A stretch of 64,000 nt of DNA, from contig OZ025243.1 of assembly GCA_964019155.1 (NCBI GenBank), positions 89,244,399 to 89,308,398 on the forward strand. Direction: 5' to 3'. Source of the stretch: Osedax fenrisi (lineage: Eukaryota > Annelida > Polychaeta > Sabellida > Siboglinidae). A model generated the notes under the pieces. That model was not told where the DNA came from. It was given only the letters and a program-made list of their open reading frames with translations, and searched no databases. How positions within the stretch are numbered: position 1 is the stretch's first letter; the number at the start of each line of letters is the position of its first letter. The position numbers and the translations under genes are program-made. Of the stretch, positions 13,200 through 50,014 are shown piece after piece.

Positions 13200-14940
13200 C
13201 CGTATTTTGCACATATATGGTATATAATGACACCCCTGTTTATTTTTATCAATAAAATTATATAACAATTTTAAAATAGTACTTGATTGGAAGTTCATTA
13301 ATGCTACTAGAACTTTTTTATTGGAAGAAATTGGAAAACATGGAACACAGAACTGAATTAGGTTGGTCAGGAAGATGTTTTGTATAGGTTTTACCTACTA
13401 AGGTGAAAGATAATGTGTAAGTTTGCATAGAATAAATACTATATATGGTATAACTCCAGAGCAGTATAGTATGACGATTTAGTAGAGAGAAGTTTATTCT
13501 TGTAAAGCTATCGACAAACTTTAAAGACAATAAGATCAGAGTCAAGTTTAGAGTATTCATATTTATGTTATAGTCTACGAAGTAGTTGCATCAGGTTAAC
13601 AAGCTCAATATTAAACCAGTGGGACTTATAATAAGTTCGATTGATAAGAGTAATGGAGGGTGCAAAAATATCATAATGTCATGCCGAGATAATACCAATT
13701 TAAAATAATAACAAAATTTAGAAAGTATCAGAAGATATAGTTTTGTTATAACTTATAATTTTATGGAATACAGAGTTAATAAACATTGGTTTATCAATAG
13801 AGGAGATTTTCCGAAACTATCTAGAAGGTCGATTAATTTGTGTCACCGGCAAATTCAAATCAAATAAAATGACAAAGTGATCAGAATATTATAGAACTTT
13901 GAGTGGGATATGAAATTAAATTAGAATCTGCAAATATAAAACTAAGTCAATATATTGATATATATATACTATAGTATTACCATTAGTTTTAGTTGGAAAA
14001 CAAACATGTTGCGTCAGGGAATACTCTAATATAAGTTCATTTATAGATATAATTATCAAGCATAATTATCATTATTAATTTGTATATTAAAATCACCAAG
14101 AATAACCGTATTAACCGATGTAATAGATACTAAAATAAAGGAGATGTAGGTTAAGAAACTCCATAAGCTAGATTATGGTGATGGTAGACAAATATACTTA
14201 TAATGGTAAATAGGGAAGGTAACTGAATATCACAAATTATAATTTCACTTGAAATTAAATATTGGATAGATGATGAAATAAGCTTAAGTTCCGATGAGAA
14301 TAACATAGCTAGGCTTCCACCACGATGTGATGTAGAAATATTAGCAAACAATAATTTAAAACCATTAGGGGTCATTTGGGATGCTAGAGCAGAATCATCA
14401 TTAGTTAGCCAAGTCTCAGTAATAGAATATATAGAACAATTATAATCAATTATTATAATTAATTGAGTAATCAAATCAACTTTATTTCGTACTATTCTAG
14501 CATCGAGGTCAATCAACATTTCAATTTTTTACGCGATTCATAGAAGGAATCATATGATTGGGACCATTTCTCAAACTCTTCAGTACTATTATTATAAGGA
14601 TCATATTTTCAGTAAATATGATCATAATTTATGATAGAACGTAGTTGGTAAGTTAAACTCCTTCTGTTGAAGACACACTTGTAATTAATGATACATACTT
14701 TGGATGCATGAAAGAGAATACAACCAGTCTTAATGGTTTCACGATCAATATACGGGAGTATAAATTGGGACTTAAAGTAAGATGACTGAAGAGATGACCT
14801 TGAATGTAATACACTATGAAGATGATGATAATAGTGCCATATTATCCTAGTGAAATCTATACGAGTAGTCCGTGTTAGTGTTAAGATGTAGATGAAGGTG
14901 AACACATAATGATTTGGTATATGTTAGGTTTCTAATGGCA
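13200..14940 (-). mobile_element. LINE fragment: endonuclease and linker, no RT
   Basis: Minus strand. The frame 14519-14151 reads LDARIVRNKVDLI, TETWLTNDDSALAS, STSHRGGSLAMLF: the N-terminal half of an apurinic-type endonuclease. Broken frames continue with LGDFNIQIN (about 14090), YSDHFVILF (about 13880) and a linker (HWFNIELVNL, about 13610; KSSYYTALELYH, about 13460). Upstream, 14905-14609 is an open, unassigned frame that may be the element's 5' part. Confidence 0.6.
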
Positions 14941-14999
14941 AGTAAAATATGTTCGAATAAAATGGAAGATATTGTTAGATTAATTGTTTTATTGTGTTA

Positions 15000-15600
15000 T
15001 CATTTATTTCCATATAATTGTAAAATATTGTGTTTTTATATATAAAAATATACTTATTTATTATTTTATAATAATTTATTTCCATATAATATATATATAT
15101 ATATATATAAATGTAACATAGTGTGTTTTTATATATTTTATTGTATTCATCTATCTATGTATTTATGTATATTTTCATTTATAAATATTTGATATTTTAT
15201 TTATATAATTACTTATTTATGTAAATATTATTTATTATTATTTTTAATTTATATATATATATATAATATAGCATATATGTAATAATTTATTTACATATTA
15301 TATGCCTATATAAATGTAATATAGTGTGTTTTTATATATTGAAATCTACTCATTTATTTCCATATAATTGTAAAATATTGTGTTTTTATATATAAAATAT
15401 AATATATGTATATATGATATATGTATATATTATATATGTATATATTATATATGTATATATTATATATATATACAATAACTATTGAATTCATAATATGTAT
15501 ATAAATGTAATAAATATAAAATAATGTGTTTTGTGTATTGAATTATAATATATTTATATAAAAGAATGTGTTTTATTTATTGAATTATTGAATTTATAAT
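15000..15600. repeat. degenerate 65-70 bp repeats
   Basis: Recurring atttatttccatataattg followed by an atagtgtgtttttatatat element, about five diverged copies, plus a short atatgtatatattat array at 15405-15470. Confidence 0.55.
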
Positions 15601-15999
15601 TGAAAAACTTTGAATGCAATTTACTCAGAATAATTGTTTATCAATACCTATAGACTTCAATTGCCTACTACTCTCTGAATATGAATAAAATATATCTAAT
15701 TTTTATTGATATATATAAATGACATTTATAAGAATATAGTAATAACTTAATAATAGTATTTTTTTTATACATTTATTTTTTTATGCCATTATATGAAAAA
15801 ATATATATAAATAATATATAAATACATATATATATAAATAATTTATAAAATATATTAGAAAAAATTATTATTTTATTGTAGCTATATATACCCTTAGTAT
15901 AATTTAAAAATTTCTCATATATTTATACAATATCCATTGAGTAGTAGGCTTTTGAATAACACTATGAATTTCCTATCTAACACATGTAAAATAAACAAA

Positions 16000-16027
16000 A
16001 TGGCGGCGGTGTGCGGCCTCCCCTTAA
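16000..16027 (+). promoter_or_regulatory. isolated GC spike with ATGGCGGCGG, possible promoter or first exon
   Basis: In very AT-rich DNA the short segment aaaatggcggcggtgtgcgg stands out. It matches the YY1-type AAATGGCGGC core often found at transcription starts and also opens a short frame MAAVCGLPL before a possible donor gttaat at 16028. No downstream exon could be identified. Confidence 0.25.
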
Positions 16028-16372
16028 GTTAATATTTGTTAAATTTATTATTATTTTATTTTGATTTTCTATTACAGTATCTAGTTTTATAATTACTTCT
16101 TCTTTTGATTAATTATTTTTATTATTTTAAGCGGTATTATGATTATATATATATATATATATATTAACATATAGAAACACATATATGGCTATTATTATGA
16201 AAATACGCATATATGCAATTAACTGAGCGTGACCAACTAAAATTAGTTTATAAATTTAGTTAAGTTATTATGTAGATATATCTATTATATTACGTAATAA
16301 TTAGTGAATTAAATATATATATTACATTAATCGATATATTTATACATTTCACTTTATAACATAAACACACCT

Positions 16373-16437
<65 letters not shown>

Positions 16438-16539
16438 CACATGTGTATATGTTATAACACTCATCATATTAAATGATGAATACAAACTACCTGTCACCTG
16501 GTAAACGATTAACACACAACATCTACTATTATACGTGGT

Positions 16540-16618
16540 CACGTGATACATCATACCACGTGATGCATCATATCACGTGATACATCATACCACGTGATAC
16601 ATCATATCACGTGATAGA
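16540..16618. repeat. 19-bp repeat with CACGTG, about 4-5 copies
   Basis: Unit cacgtgatacatcatacca or -tatcac variant. Ends at an unrelated segment ccggaagtgagtgtgcgcg. Confidence 0.85.
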
Positions 16619-16867
16619 TGTGTAGGTCCGGAAGTGAGTGTGCGCGAGACTAATGAAGATACATAGTGAACACGTGGTACATCGTTGTAATCGATATTTG
16701 TTTTATAATCTAATTAATAATATATGTATATGAATATCATATTATATATTTATATGTATATGTATGTATATAAATATATAAATATTGTTATTATTATTGT
16801 TATTTTTATTTTAGTCAAGCAATTACATTCCAACTAGAAATGCATGTGAAATTTGTACTTATAACCA

Positions 16868-17675
16868 ATGTATCTAATAGCCTCATCTCTAATAGCCTCA
16901 TCTCTAATAGCCTCATCTCTAATAGCCTCATCTCTAATAGCCTCATCTCTAATAGCCTCATCTCTAATAGCCTCATCTCTAATAGCCTCATCTATAATAA
17001 CCTCATATCTAATAGCCTCATCTCTAATAGCCTCATCTCTAATAGCCTCATCTCTAATAGCCTCATCTCTAATAGCCTCATCTCTAATAGCCTCATCTCT
17101 AATAGCCTCATCTATAATAGCCTCATCTCTAATAGCCTCATCTCTAATAGCCTCATCTCTAATAGCCTCATCTCTAATAGCCTCATCTCTAATAGCCTCA
17201 TCTCTAATAGCCTCATCTCTAATAGCCTCATCTCTAATAACCTCATCTCTAATAGCCTCATCTCTAATAGCCTCATATCTAATAGCCTTATCTCTAATAG
17301 CCTCATCTCTAATAGCCTCATCTCTAATAGCCTCATCTCTAATAGCCTCATCTCTAATAGCCTCATCTCTAATAGCCTCATCTCTAATAGCCTCATCTCT
17401 AATAGCCTCATCTCTAATAGCCTCATCTCTAATAGCCTCATCTCTAATAGCCTCATCTCTAATAGCCTCATCTCTAATAGCCTCATCTCTAATAGCCTCA
17501 TCTCTAATAGCCTCACCTCTAATAGCCTCATCTCTAATAGCCTCATCTCTAATAGCCTCATCTCTAATAGCCTCATCTATAATAGCCTCATCTCTAATAG
17601 CCTCATCTCTAATAGCCTCATCTCGAATAGCCTCATCTATAATAGCCTCATCTCTAATAGCCTCATCTCTAATAA
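16868..17675. repeat. 15-bp minisatellite, about 54 copies
   Basis: Unit aatagcctcatctct with scattered single-base variants. Because 15 is a multiple of 3, several frames on both strands stay open for about 290-320 codons. No gene context, so not called coding. Confidence 0.95.
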
Positions 17676-17870
17676 CCATGCGAAGGTGTGCGCATATAAA
17701 GGCATCCACGTTTTACCGACAGCCGAGGAATATCACCGTATTATATGAGATCACTTCTAAATCTCACTGTACGACCTGTGTTGTGGGTAGGTGTGGCGCT
17801 ACTATTACAATGATTACAATGGCGCTTGTATGAGATACGACGTCCACAGTTGAGTAATAGTATATATGCA

Positions 17871-17924
<54 letters not shown>

Positions 17925-18439
17925 AAAATAATAAAACAGTAAATATAACTACATTTATTTGCAATCCTATAGGTATTGCTATCGATAACAACTGATTACA
18001 GAACACAGGTAACGATATCCTCAATAATGAATGCTCTTTACAATCTGAGAATTCTGAGATTGATAAGAGATAAACAACAATGTATGGATACGCATTCAGT
18101 TATAACTCGTACACTGGCCATCCCCACGATAGGGATGTAGTATGTCCTTGTAGTATGTCCTTTATAACGCAATATATTTCGTTACGGTACTAATGAATAG
18201 ATAATATATGATAATCACATATGATAAATATTATAGTATAAATATATGCATATACAAATATATGTATATACTATTTTATAACACGCAAGTTTAGAAAATA
18301 TAGATATCCTATCCTAAAATATATAGATATAAATATATATAGATATAAATAAATGGATATCCTATCTTAAAATGAACAAATGAGGTATAGTATAATTAAT
18401 AACAATACAAATCGTGGCGCAAAGTTCAACTTAAGGAAT

Positions 18440-19010
18440 ATAACTTAGACAAAGAACCAAGTTGTTATCTTCTGATAATAAGTCTACTTTCTATAATTAC
18501 TTAAATAAATATATTAAAATTAAATATCACCACTTTATGAAGAAACTAATAATATTGTATTATCATCTGGTGTTGTATTATCACCCTGCTTATCACGTCA
18601 ATACCAAACGGTTTTTAATAAAAGTATTGATACTAATTTACCACCGTTACTGGCAGTAGGTAACACACCATCATCACAATCTGTATCTCCCTCGTGTTCA
18701 TCATATCTTACCACACCTAAGGTGGTACGTAAATTCCTATGCTAACTATCCAACAAGTATAATAACTCACCTGGTAGTATTCCGAAAGCTTTATATATTA
18801 TCATTTCAATTATGCTATCCTCTTTAAATCATAAATTTATTCTTGAATCAGTAATGTGCCCTGATATATAAAAAATATCTCATATAATCCCCATTTTTAA
18901 AAATAAGATGATGCAACGAATGACATAAGTATCGTCCATTAAGAATAATACCAAGTACATTAATACTCATTGAAAAAAATCCTCTCGCATTATCTTACTT
19001 TCTATCTACG

Positions 19011-19063
<53 letters not shown>

Positions 19064-20310
19064 CAACACCAGTTTGGTTTTCTCGCAGGGAAATCGACTA
19101 GTCTGCAACTAATATCTTTCTATAAGCACATATTAATAAATATAGAAATGAATCATCGCTATATGATATTGTTTATATAGATTTAGTAAAAGTATTCGAT
19201 AAAGTATCACACTCTAAATTATTATATACATTATCTCATTATGGGATTTGTTGTGAAGTAATTATAATTAACATATATGCGGTTACAATCCTATTTAAAT
19301 AATCGTAAACAACGAGTGAACATGAATAATACATTTTCTAACTATACACAAGTTATATCGGGTGTTGCACAACAATCAGTTACTGGTCCATTGCTATTTC
19401 ATATATGTATAAATTATCTTCCTAATATAATAAATAATTCGATTAATAACTTTCTATTTTCAGACGATGCTAAATTGTCATTCTCATTCAAACCTAATGA
19501 TAGTAGTCTCCTTCTGCAAAATAAACTTGAATGATGATACCAGTAATTTGATGAAAATATGGGAATAAAAATTGGCTACGAAGAAATGTGTAGTGATGCG
19601 AGTAGGAAATACGTTTCCAGCTCATGTTTTATAATTTATATGGACACACTTTATCAATACAATCTAGTTTTATAATTTTTAATATTCATATTAATAATAT
19701 TTGTAATAAAGCCAATCTAATCATTAATATATTATTCAGTTCTTCTGAATTAAAATGAATTATTTCGACAATAGATTGTATACTGATTGGAAGTCGCTCC
19801 CCTTCAATGTTAAATCCCGTAAATCAATATTCAGTTTCTGTGACGAATTAAAGCGTACACTGTTGATTACATCTCGTTTTTTAAATACACACATATTATT
19901 ATTAGTATTATTAGTAGTATTATTCAAATACATTATTTTTATTTCTTAATTTCTCATAAATAGGATGATTATCCCCTATTAAACGTAGTGGTTCAGCTCT
20001 ATCTTTGTGGTATACTTATTTTCTTACGTACTTTTTTGATGTTTGTTATCTGTGATAAGTTTCGGGGAATATGGGTGTCAGTATATATTCCACTGCCTTT
20101 AGAATACTCTAATGACATTGGAATTATTCGCCCTTACAAGAAAGTTGAATCATAGCAGGTCACAAATCAGCTAAATTACGTCATCTGTTATGCATACTAA
20201 TTCATAACTAAACCCATACTCTTATATTAATATTATGTATATTGTTATTTTATTTTACACGTTTACTATGTTATGTAAACTGTCTTCTTTTTTTGCATTT
20301 AATAAATATT
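18440..20310 (+). mobile_element. degenerate LINE copy (RT)
   Basis: Decayed RT signatures in order on the plus strand: SPGSIPKAL (18770), HQFGFLAGKST (19070), SYLNNRKQRV (19290), GVAQQSVTGPLLF (19360), FLFSDDAKLSF (19450) and the C-terminal NYFDNRLYTDWKSLPFNVKS (19758). A (TA)n tract sits in the RT region at 19017-19060. Many stops: dead copy. Confidence 0.65.
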
Positions 20311-20699
20311 ATTAAATTATTGTTTCATGTAATTTTGTATATATTTAATCAACTATATGTCTAGCTATACCATCGATATAACAACATTAATTTTTATTAT
20401 ATCGATGATACTTATGCATTTATACATATGGCACGTATAAAATACGATGTAAATAATCATATTTAAATGTTTAAAATAAATAAAACAATTCTATATTCCA
20501 ATGAAACTCTTTCTTATTAGTATTGATATAAAGATACATCATATTTCATTAGACAACTTAGCTCTGGCTAATAGCTCAAACACTACAGAACATGTTCTAT
20601 ATTTTTCGAGTTAAAATAATTATAGAAAATCTCAGTTTACAGAATTATTTTAATATTTGTCAGAAATATTTTACGGAGCTATATATTTTTATATTATTT

Positions 20700-20975
20700 A
20701 TGTATATATATAGTTTATTGACTACAAAATCTCATGGAGGTTATAGTCGTCGTTAGATAATAAAAAAACAAAAATAGAAAAGAATAATAAAATATAACGA
20801 ATTACAATGACTTAAAATGGAAATACAGTTTACGTTTAAACAATGAAAGTGATGTTATACAACGAATATCATAAGGAAGTTAATTCCAGCTTTTCGGAGC
20901 AATAACCGAGAAAGCTGATTCAGAGTATGCCAACGATGTAGATCGTTGCACCAACTTCAATAAAACATGATATAT
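20700..20975 (-). mobile_element. short LINE 3'-end fragment
   Basis: Closely matches 51100-51370 base for base over about 270 bp (for example ccagcttttcggagcaataa), so it is a strongly 5'-truncated copy of the same LINE family with the 3' end near 20705. Confidence 0.6.
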
Positions 20976-20979
20976 ATAT

Positions 20980-21497
20980 CTATAAAATGTTTATAACAAT
21001 ATAGTATAATATAATATTATTATACAGAACATGTTATATATTTTTCGAGTTAAAATATTTACAGTAAACCTCAGTTAACAGAACTATTTGTCAGAACTAT
21101 TTTACGGAGATAATTATGTTGTCATGCATGGGTAAACACCGAGTTTTTGAGGCATATATTCCATATAAGGCATTTTTAATAATCGTTTATAACAATATAG
21201 TATAATATAATATAGGTTATAAGCTAATAATACTTATAAGTTTATAAATTATAATAATAACATTCAAGAGTCTAGTGATATCGGTTACCTCGTCATTAAA
21301 CTATTCATAATGCGCCTAGGGAACGAGAATTACAGTAGGAAATACCTATTAATACATTATATATGGTATTACTAATATATTGGTATTGTATAATCTATTG
21401 TAATAGTTACTAATATAGTAGTAGTGGTATTCAGTTAATGTTATTATATACTATAGTATGAATATATGCATATTACTAAATATTAATATGTTAATTT

Positions 21498-21533
<36 letters not shown>

Positions 21534-23210
21534 CGTGATATTGTGGCTATATCTATATGAGCATATAAAATGAATAATATACATTTATTATGGCGCCGAT
21601 ATACATAAATATGTAGAATATATCTTAGAAATATACAATATATGTTATAATATACAATATATGTTATGATATACAATATATGTTATAATATACAATATAT
21701 GTTATAATATACAATATATGTTATGATATACAATATAGACTATGCACAGTATATACACTATACATTATATGTTTATGTGTATCAGACTTAAACGTATGTA
21801 GATATATGTTGTACGAGTAAGTGAGTATTCATCTTACACGATATACACACAATATATAGTAATCTATGCACTTACATGTTACGTGTTACCTAATCGGTAT
21901 GTCTAGTTATCGAGACTTTACTATATATATATAAACAATACTTATATAACTTAAAACTCCATGGGAGGTCTTTATATATATATAAAAACCACTAATGTAA
22001 ATAAATATATATATACATATATATATTTATATGATATTATATAATATTATATATTTATATAATTTCATTTAGATAACAGGAGTCGAATATTGATTATATC
22101 ATGTGATTGATAGTATGTGAATAAAGATATATATGATATGTTTTTAATAAATCAATAAAATATGGGTGTATTTTTAGAAATAGTCACGCTTCAGTGATTT
22201 CAAAATATAAGTAATCATTTGATTGGTTATTAAATATTATTGATTATTATAGTAATATCACCATTTTATCGATCCTACATTTATAACAAATATATAAATA
22301 GGGTATTAAAAATATTCAAATATCATTCAGTTTTTATCATCATAAGGTATGAATTATTGAATAAATAATATTAATTATATAAATAAAATAAATATAATAT
22401 ATATTATATATATATATATATATATATTTATATAAATGAAATCATAATATATTATATCATGATGAAAACAAATATTTATTTAAAATATACATATTTACAA
22501 TAATATAATTATTTCATTCATATATAATGTATACAGTTAGATTGTGTATACAATATATATATATATTACTTATATAATATAATGACACTCAGCTTAAGCC
22601 TACTAGACAACTGAATTCATTAGAACCCCTATTTAATATTCCTTGAGTGAATAAATGTATAGGTTCCAGATCTGTCTATATATCTCTAATTATGGTAGAA
22701 ACTTCCTATTAATATAATGACAATTCCGAATAATAAGATATTCAAATTACGTTGAAAACATAGTTATTATTAAACACTATATAAACTTATCATTAAAGAT
22801 TATTAACAATTGCTATAAATTAGTAGCGACTATTATATGTATTTACATTTCTTTGATTATTATAAATATAATTATTAATTTTATTATTAATTTCATGTTT
22901 GAGCGTATTTTAAATACGGATTTCTATGGTTAAATATAATCATAATCATACTCTACTATGTATACGATTAGAAGTGAGCCTATTCCGTTTAGTGATACAC
23001 AATTAACATTATAGCATCATGTAATATTATATTTATAAAATATAGGTTATTTAATTATGTTAAATTTATTGAAGATTAAATTACGTCAAAATTATTTTAA
23101 TAAATAAATTATAATTTTACAATATTATTTAATATTTTATTATATACAACTTATATACGTGTGATATATTAATTAAGTTATATGTGTGTAACATATATTT
23201 ATATATATAT
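20980..23210. other. AT-rich DNA without recognised gene
   Basis: Holds the 20-bp repeat at 21640, duplicated short segments (20585-20660 and 21025-21110 share gaacatgttctatatttttc-like sequence) and no coding signal. Confidence 0.55.
21640..21735. repeat. 20-bp tandem repeat, about 5 copies
   Basis: Unit atatacaatatatgttataa with one A/G change between copies. Confidence 0.85.
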
Positions 23211-23213
23211 ATA

Positions 23214-24473
23214 CAGTCAAAGCTCGATAACTCAACATTGACGGGACGGAGTTTTCATGTTGAGTTAGCGAGTATGTTGAGTTATCGGATGTATAAATTT
23301 ATTTTTATTTATAATGGTATATTTGTTACGCTACTAATAGTATATTACTCCTAATGATGGTTTATGATTATTATTAAGTTTATAGATTGTATATTGTTCT
23401 AAAATAATAATTATAATAAATAAAAAATCATAGGAATAGCAAAGATTTCTTGGGAATAGTACTCTATTCATTTTTTATTAAAGTAATTATTCATTTTTGA
23501 TTGTATTAAATTGTTATCAACATGATTGTTAAACGTATTTATAATATGAGTAATGTGTAATAAACTATTATCGTCAGTTAAATTATTAGAACCATGTGTA
23601 TGCCTTTTCTTCAAGGATATCGTGTGAGCATAATTTGGCCCGTTTTCTTTTATTGTTGAATTCCAAAGATGCCTTATAAATGGCATCTTTATTCTTAAAC
23701 CATCCAGCTATGGTAGATACAGAAACATCTAATCGTTTGGCAACTGACTTTCTTGATTCGCCTTTATCAATATTAATGATAGATTCTAACTTATCATTTT
23801 TAGAGATAGACGTAGATTTTCTCTTGACTGACATGTTACTTAATTAGATTCATAATCTTTAATGATTTCGAATATACAAGAATGTATATTAATGAACTTA
23901 TTGTTAAAAATAATCATTTCCCATTGGATAATTCAAAATAGGCCTAATCCTTGACTATGCCTTGCAAGAATGCACTCATGAGTCATTGTCCATTGTGAGG
24001 GATAGTTAATAAGTCTATATATAGACTTAGTCTATAGACTTAATTAATGTGTTGTTCACATAAATGCATTCAAAATAGTACTCGTATGATTATATAATAT
24101 TTGTAATTGTATTTTTACGTTTATATATTTATATCCATATATTATTAAATAAAACCATGTTGAATAATGTATGTTGAATTATATTTGTTGAGCAATGTAG
24201 TTTTATTACATGTAAAAGATACGAATCCAACAAAATATGTTTGTGATATTTTGATTTTTCATAAATATTGAGTTATCGGATGTATATTTACATGTAATGT
24301 ATAGGCTAGGATTATAAAAACGATGTTTAGTTATATGTATGTTGAGTTATATTTGTTGAGTAATAGGGTTTTTGTTAACATGTAAAAGATACGAATCCAA
24401 CCAAATATGTTGTGGATGTTGAGTTATCGGCAATGGTGAATTATCGGCATGTTGAGTTACCGAGCTTCTACTG
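23214..24473 (-). mobile_element. internally deleted pogo/Tigger-like DNA transposon
   Basis: Ends cagtcaaagctcgataact (left) and, reverse-complemented on the right, cagtagaagctcggtaact are inverted repeats, each flanked by TA (23212-23213, 24474-24475). Minus strand 23834-23586 encodes a CENP-B/pogo-type N-terminal helix-turn-helix (SVKRKSTSISKND, RKSVAKRLDVSVSTIAGWFK). In another frame 23686-23468 ends NNLIQSKMNNYFNKK, fitting a transposase C-terminus. The DDE domain between them is gone. The right half carries two copies of a 55-bp unit (24188, 24353). Confidence 0.85.
23586..23834 (-). pseudogene. Tigger-like transposase remnant (N-terminal DNA-binding part)
   Basis: 82 codons. The HTH is complete, with the W-F of STIAGWFKNK; the frame then passes into sequence that belongs, shifted by one frame, to the transposase C-terminus. 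It cannot catalyse transposition but could in principle still bind the element's ends. Confidence 0.75.
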
Positions 24474-24540
24474 TATATATATATATATAATATTTAAAAT
24501 ATTTAATTATTGTTAAATTCTTATAGCCAGCGCTTTAAAG

Positions 24541-46578
<22,038 letters not shown>

Positions 46579-46602
<24 letters not shown>

Positions 46603-46638
46603 TGAGTCAGCGGGTCTGTTCCAACACTAGTGAGTCAG
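46579..46638. repeat. 28-bp tandem duplication across the metalloprotease stop codon
   Basis: agcgggtctataccaccact and the following agtgagtc are repeated at once as agcgggtctgttccaacact plus agtgagtc. The first copy encodes the last residues and stop. Confidence 0.85.
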
Positions 46639-46767
46639 CGGTGACGTTATCGGACGTTAACTCGCGGGAACTGGCGAGATAAACGAACGAGATCATTTAT
46701 TATTCACCAGAAGTAACGCTACGCTTGTAGCTATTATTATATTATTTATGTAATGAGTCATGTATCA

Positions 46768-46799
<32 letters not shown>

Positions 46800-46876
46800 A
46801 GTTAAATAATATTATAATTTATTTAATTAATTATAGTCAAGAAAATATGTAATACAGATATATTATTATTTATGAT

Positions 46877-46882
46877 AATAAA
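46877..46882 (+). promoter_or_regulatory. candidate poly(A) signal of the metalloprotease gene
   Basis: AATAAA 275 nt after the metalloprotease stop codon. In such AT-rich DNA the hexamer is frequent, so this is only the first plausible one. Confidence 0.35.
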
Positions 46883-47288
46883 ATTTGTATTAAATATCAA
46901 CTGTATGTTTTTATTTATATATATGTGTATTAACTATGTAAAACCTCCAATAGAAATATACTAGTATGCTATATATATATATATATATTGACTACTAATT
47001 ATTATTCAAATAATGTCTGGTGTAATATAGAAACATTTATATCTTAACAAAAACAAAAAATATATAAGTTAAATAAATAAACTATATATAAGTTAAATTT
47101 GTCTAAGATATAATTATATGGTTAAATAATTATAAAATATAATTGGATATTTGTGTAATATTTAAGTATAATTCCAGAGTTTTCAATTATGTATAGTTTA
47201 TTATATATGTAGATTGTCTAACTAATATGTCATATTATTAAAGTATAAAGTATATTTTAATATACACAATATAACTAGTATTTTCACA

Positions 47289-47294
47289 TTTATT
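47289..47294 (-). promoter_or_regulatory. poly(A) signal right after the small membrane-protein stop
   Basis: AATAAA on the minus strand begins 2 nt after the TAA stop (47297), implying a very short 3' UTR. Confidence 0.5.
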
Positions 47295-47296
47295 GT

Positions 47297-47472
47297 TTAA
47301 TAAATACTCTTCTTCCTGCTTCCCTCTTTCTGTGACCTTTCATCGGCGTACACGGAAAACGAAGCTTCTGGTCTTTGGTCAATCTTAATTTCCTTGTTTT
47401 CATCATCACCTGATTTAGTAATGTATGTATTATTATAAATAATTACGATATGAACAATAATTAAATAGTATA

Positions 47473-47513
<41 letters not shown>

Positions 47514-48530
47514 TGTTTTTAAATAACTCGTTTCTCTTATATTAACATACTAATAACGTTATCCTCATCATGGCACTATACACCATTAACAACCTAAAGT
47601 TTGGCGGTTAGGTCGTGTATAACACGTAAGATGAGTTAAGCTTATACATTATACACTGTATAGTATGCAGTATATGGTGCATAAGCTTATACACTATATA
47701 CATAACTTTATACTGGTTAATGAAGAACTTAGTATAGGACATTATTGATGGATATAAATAGAAAATAATATAATGTTCCCATAAGTGCTCATAGTATTCG
47801 ATATATATATCATGATAATAATTAGAGTATAATACAATGATCATAATAATACCTATAGTTAGTGCTTATGACGATCATTGTATAATAAAAACCATAATAG
47901 ATATAAAACGAAGGGACGAATTTAGAGTATCTATAGAACGTATTACAATCATGCGTGAATAATGTGCGTCTCAATAATGAAATATATACAAATAAGTTAA
48001 ACACTATAGTTAATATCCGGGGAGTTAATGGGGTTAATCCAAGGAGGTATAGTTACGTGTACATACACGTGTATAATCTACACTGTACATTTCACAGTAG
48101 ACATTGGTCACTGTGCAATATATATTATATATTGGACATTGTACATTGGACATTATACAGTGTACAGTGTACATTCCAATAGGCATAACCCCACGTATGT
48201 TAACGTGTGGTCAACCTGTATTAATGACCAGTGATACTTACGGTACTTGTAAAGATTAAGAAGGCACGCTATTGTTCTACTAAACACACACGACATCTCC
48301 AGTATTTTGATACTCTATGGAACAAGGAATGACGCCATCTTTATATATAGACTATCTATAGATAACATTCATATATGTAAGTGTACAGTGTACAATGTAT
48401 ACTGTACTGTATACAGTGTACACTTTTATACTTATATTAAGACAATATTGTAAGAAATTACATATTAGATATACTACTGATGGGAATGGTTCCACTACTC
48501 TGATTACATTCTGTTTTACCCATTACGTTT

Positions 48531-48579
<49 letters not shown>

Positions 48580-49348
48580 TATATTATTTGATGAAATAGC
48601 TAAAAAATGATTGGTAAAATGACCGATATTAGAAACAGAAGTGCGTCTATGCACGCATACAGTTCATCTCACACGTATGTCAACAGGTGTGTGGTGTGTG
48701 TGTGTATGTGTGTGGGCGTGTGTGTGTGTGTATGTGTATATGTGTGCGTGTGTGTGCGTGTGTGTGTGCGTGTATGTGTGCGTGTGTGTGTGTATATGTG
48801 TATATGTGTGAGTGTGTGTGCGTGTGTGTGCGTGTATGTGTGCGTGTGTTAATGGTTTTGTTAAATATGATGTATACATTAATCGTATTCAAATTAAAGA
48901 TAATGCACTATGTATGTTACTAGTGGAGGAAGATGTAATCATCCTTTCAATAACAACCGGATCAACACGGCGAATGTTACATGTACACGTAGCGGTTGCG
49001 TACGTGTGTGCGTGTATGCGGGTGTGCGTGTGCGTGTGTATGTGCGTGTGTGTGTGTGTGTATGCGGGTGTGTGAGGGTCGGCTCTAACCTTTCGTCAGG
49101 ACTTGAATGCCTATCATGGTGTACAACGCGCACAGTATCACGGCTACCACTACTATGATGATGTTGGGGATGCTCCAATGGTCAGCCGTGGCTGTTGACG
49201 GTGGGAAGTCACGTGTTAGGTTAAGTCACGTGCTATTGGTTAGGTTAAGTCACGTGCTATTGGTTAGGTTGGGTCACGTGTGTGTTCGATGTTAACGTAG
49301 CGTACAGCATTACTTAATGCGATAAATGTGTATATGTTCTTAATATAA

Positions 49349-49392
<44 letters not shown>

Positions 49393-49958
49393 ACACAAAC
49401 ACAGGTGTATGAACACAACCATCATAACTAAGTTCATGTGGACTATGTGGACCATTGTAATGTTTTAAAAATCAATAACAATTTACTAATCGAATTCATA
49501 GTATAAATGTGTTCGTTATTTTATACATTACATACATGTCATACATGTCCATGGATTAAAATAGGTCTTAAAATAATATTTATCTTAATATATTTCCTTA
49601 GAATAATATTTAGAAGTGATATTATATAATTATGTATAAATAAATGACAGTCTCTCGTTAAAACCATGGATGCCTTAACATGAGAGCAGCTTCGAAAGGA
49701 CATTAGAACCATATATGGTTATACGTGAAAACTTCATTTAAGTTCCTGGATGGGATGAAAGGACTCCACCCAGATAAAATAACAAATAACATATATATTG
49801 AACATACAATAAAACTCACACACCTTTTAAGTGATCTATTCCATACATATGTGTTGTTGTGTAGTTATAGTGTGTATTAATATGCATACAAAACTATACC
49901 AATATATCAATAGATAATAATTATGATTATATCGATGATGAAATAATGAATGCCCACG

Positions 49959-50014
<56 letters not shown>

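Noticed and set aside
16834..17833. Frames of about 290-320 codons of repeating RDEAI, ISNSL or IASSL on both strands
   Set aside because: By-product of a 15-bp repeat without stops; no start context, no splice partners and equal openness on both strands.
48607..49178. Cys/Val-rich and His/Thr-rich frames
   Set aside because: Readings of (TG)n and (CA)n tracts.
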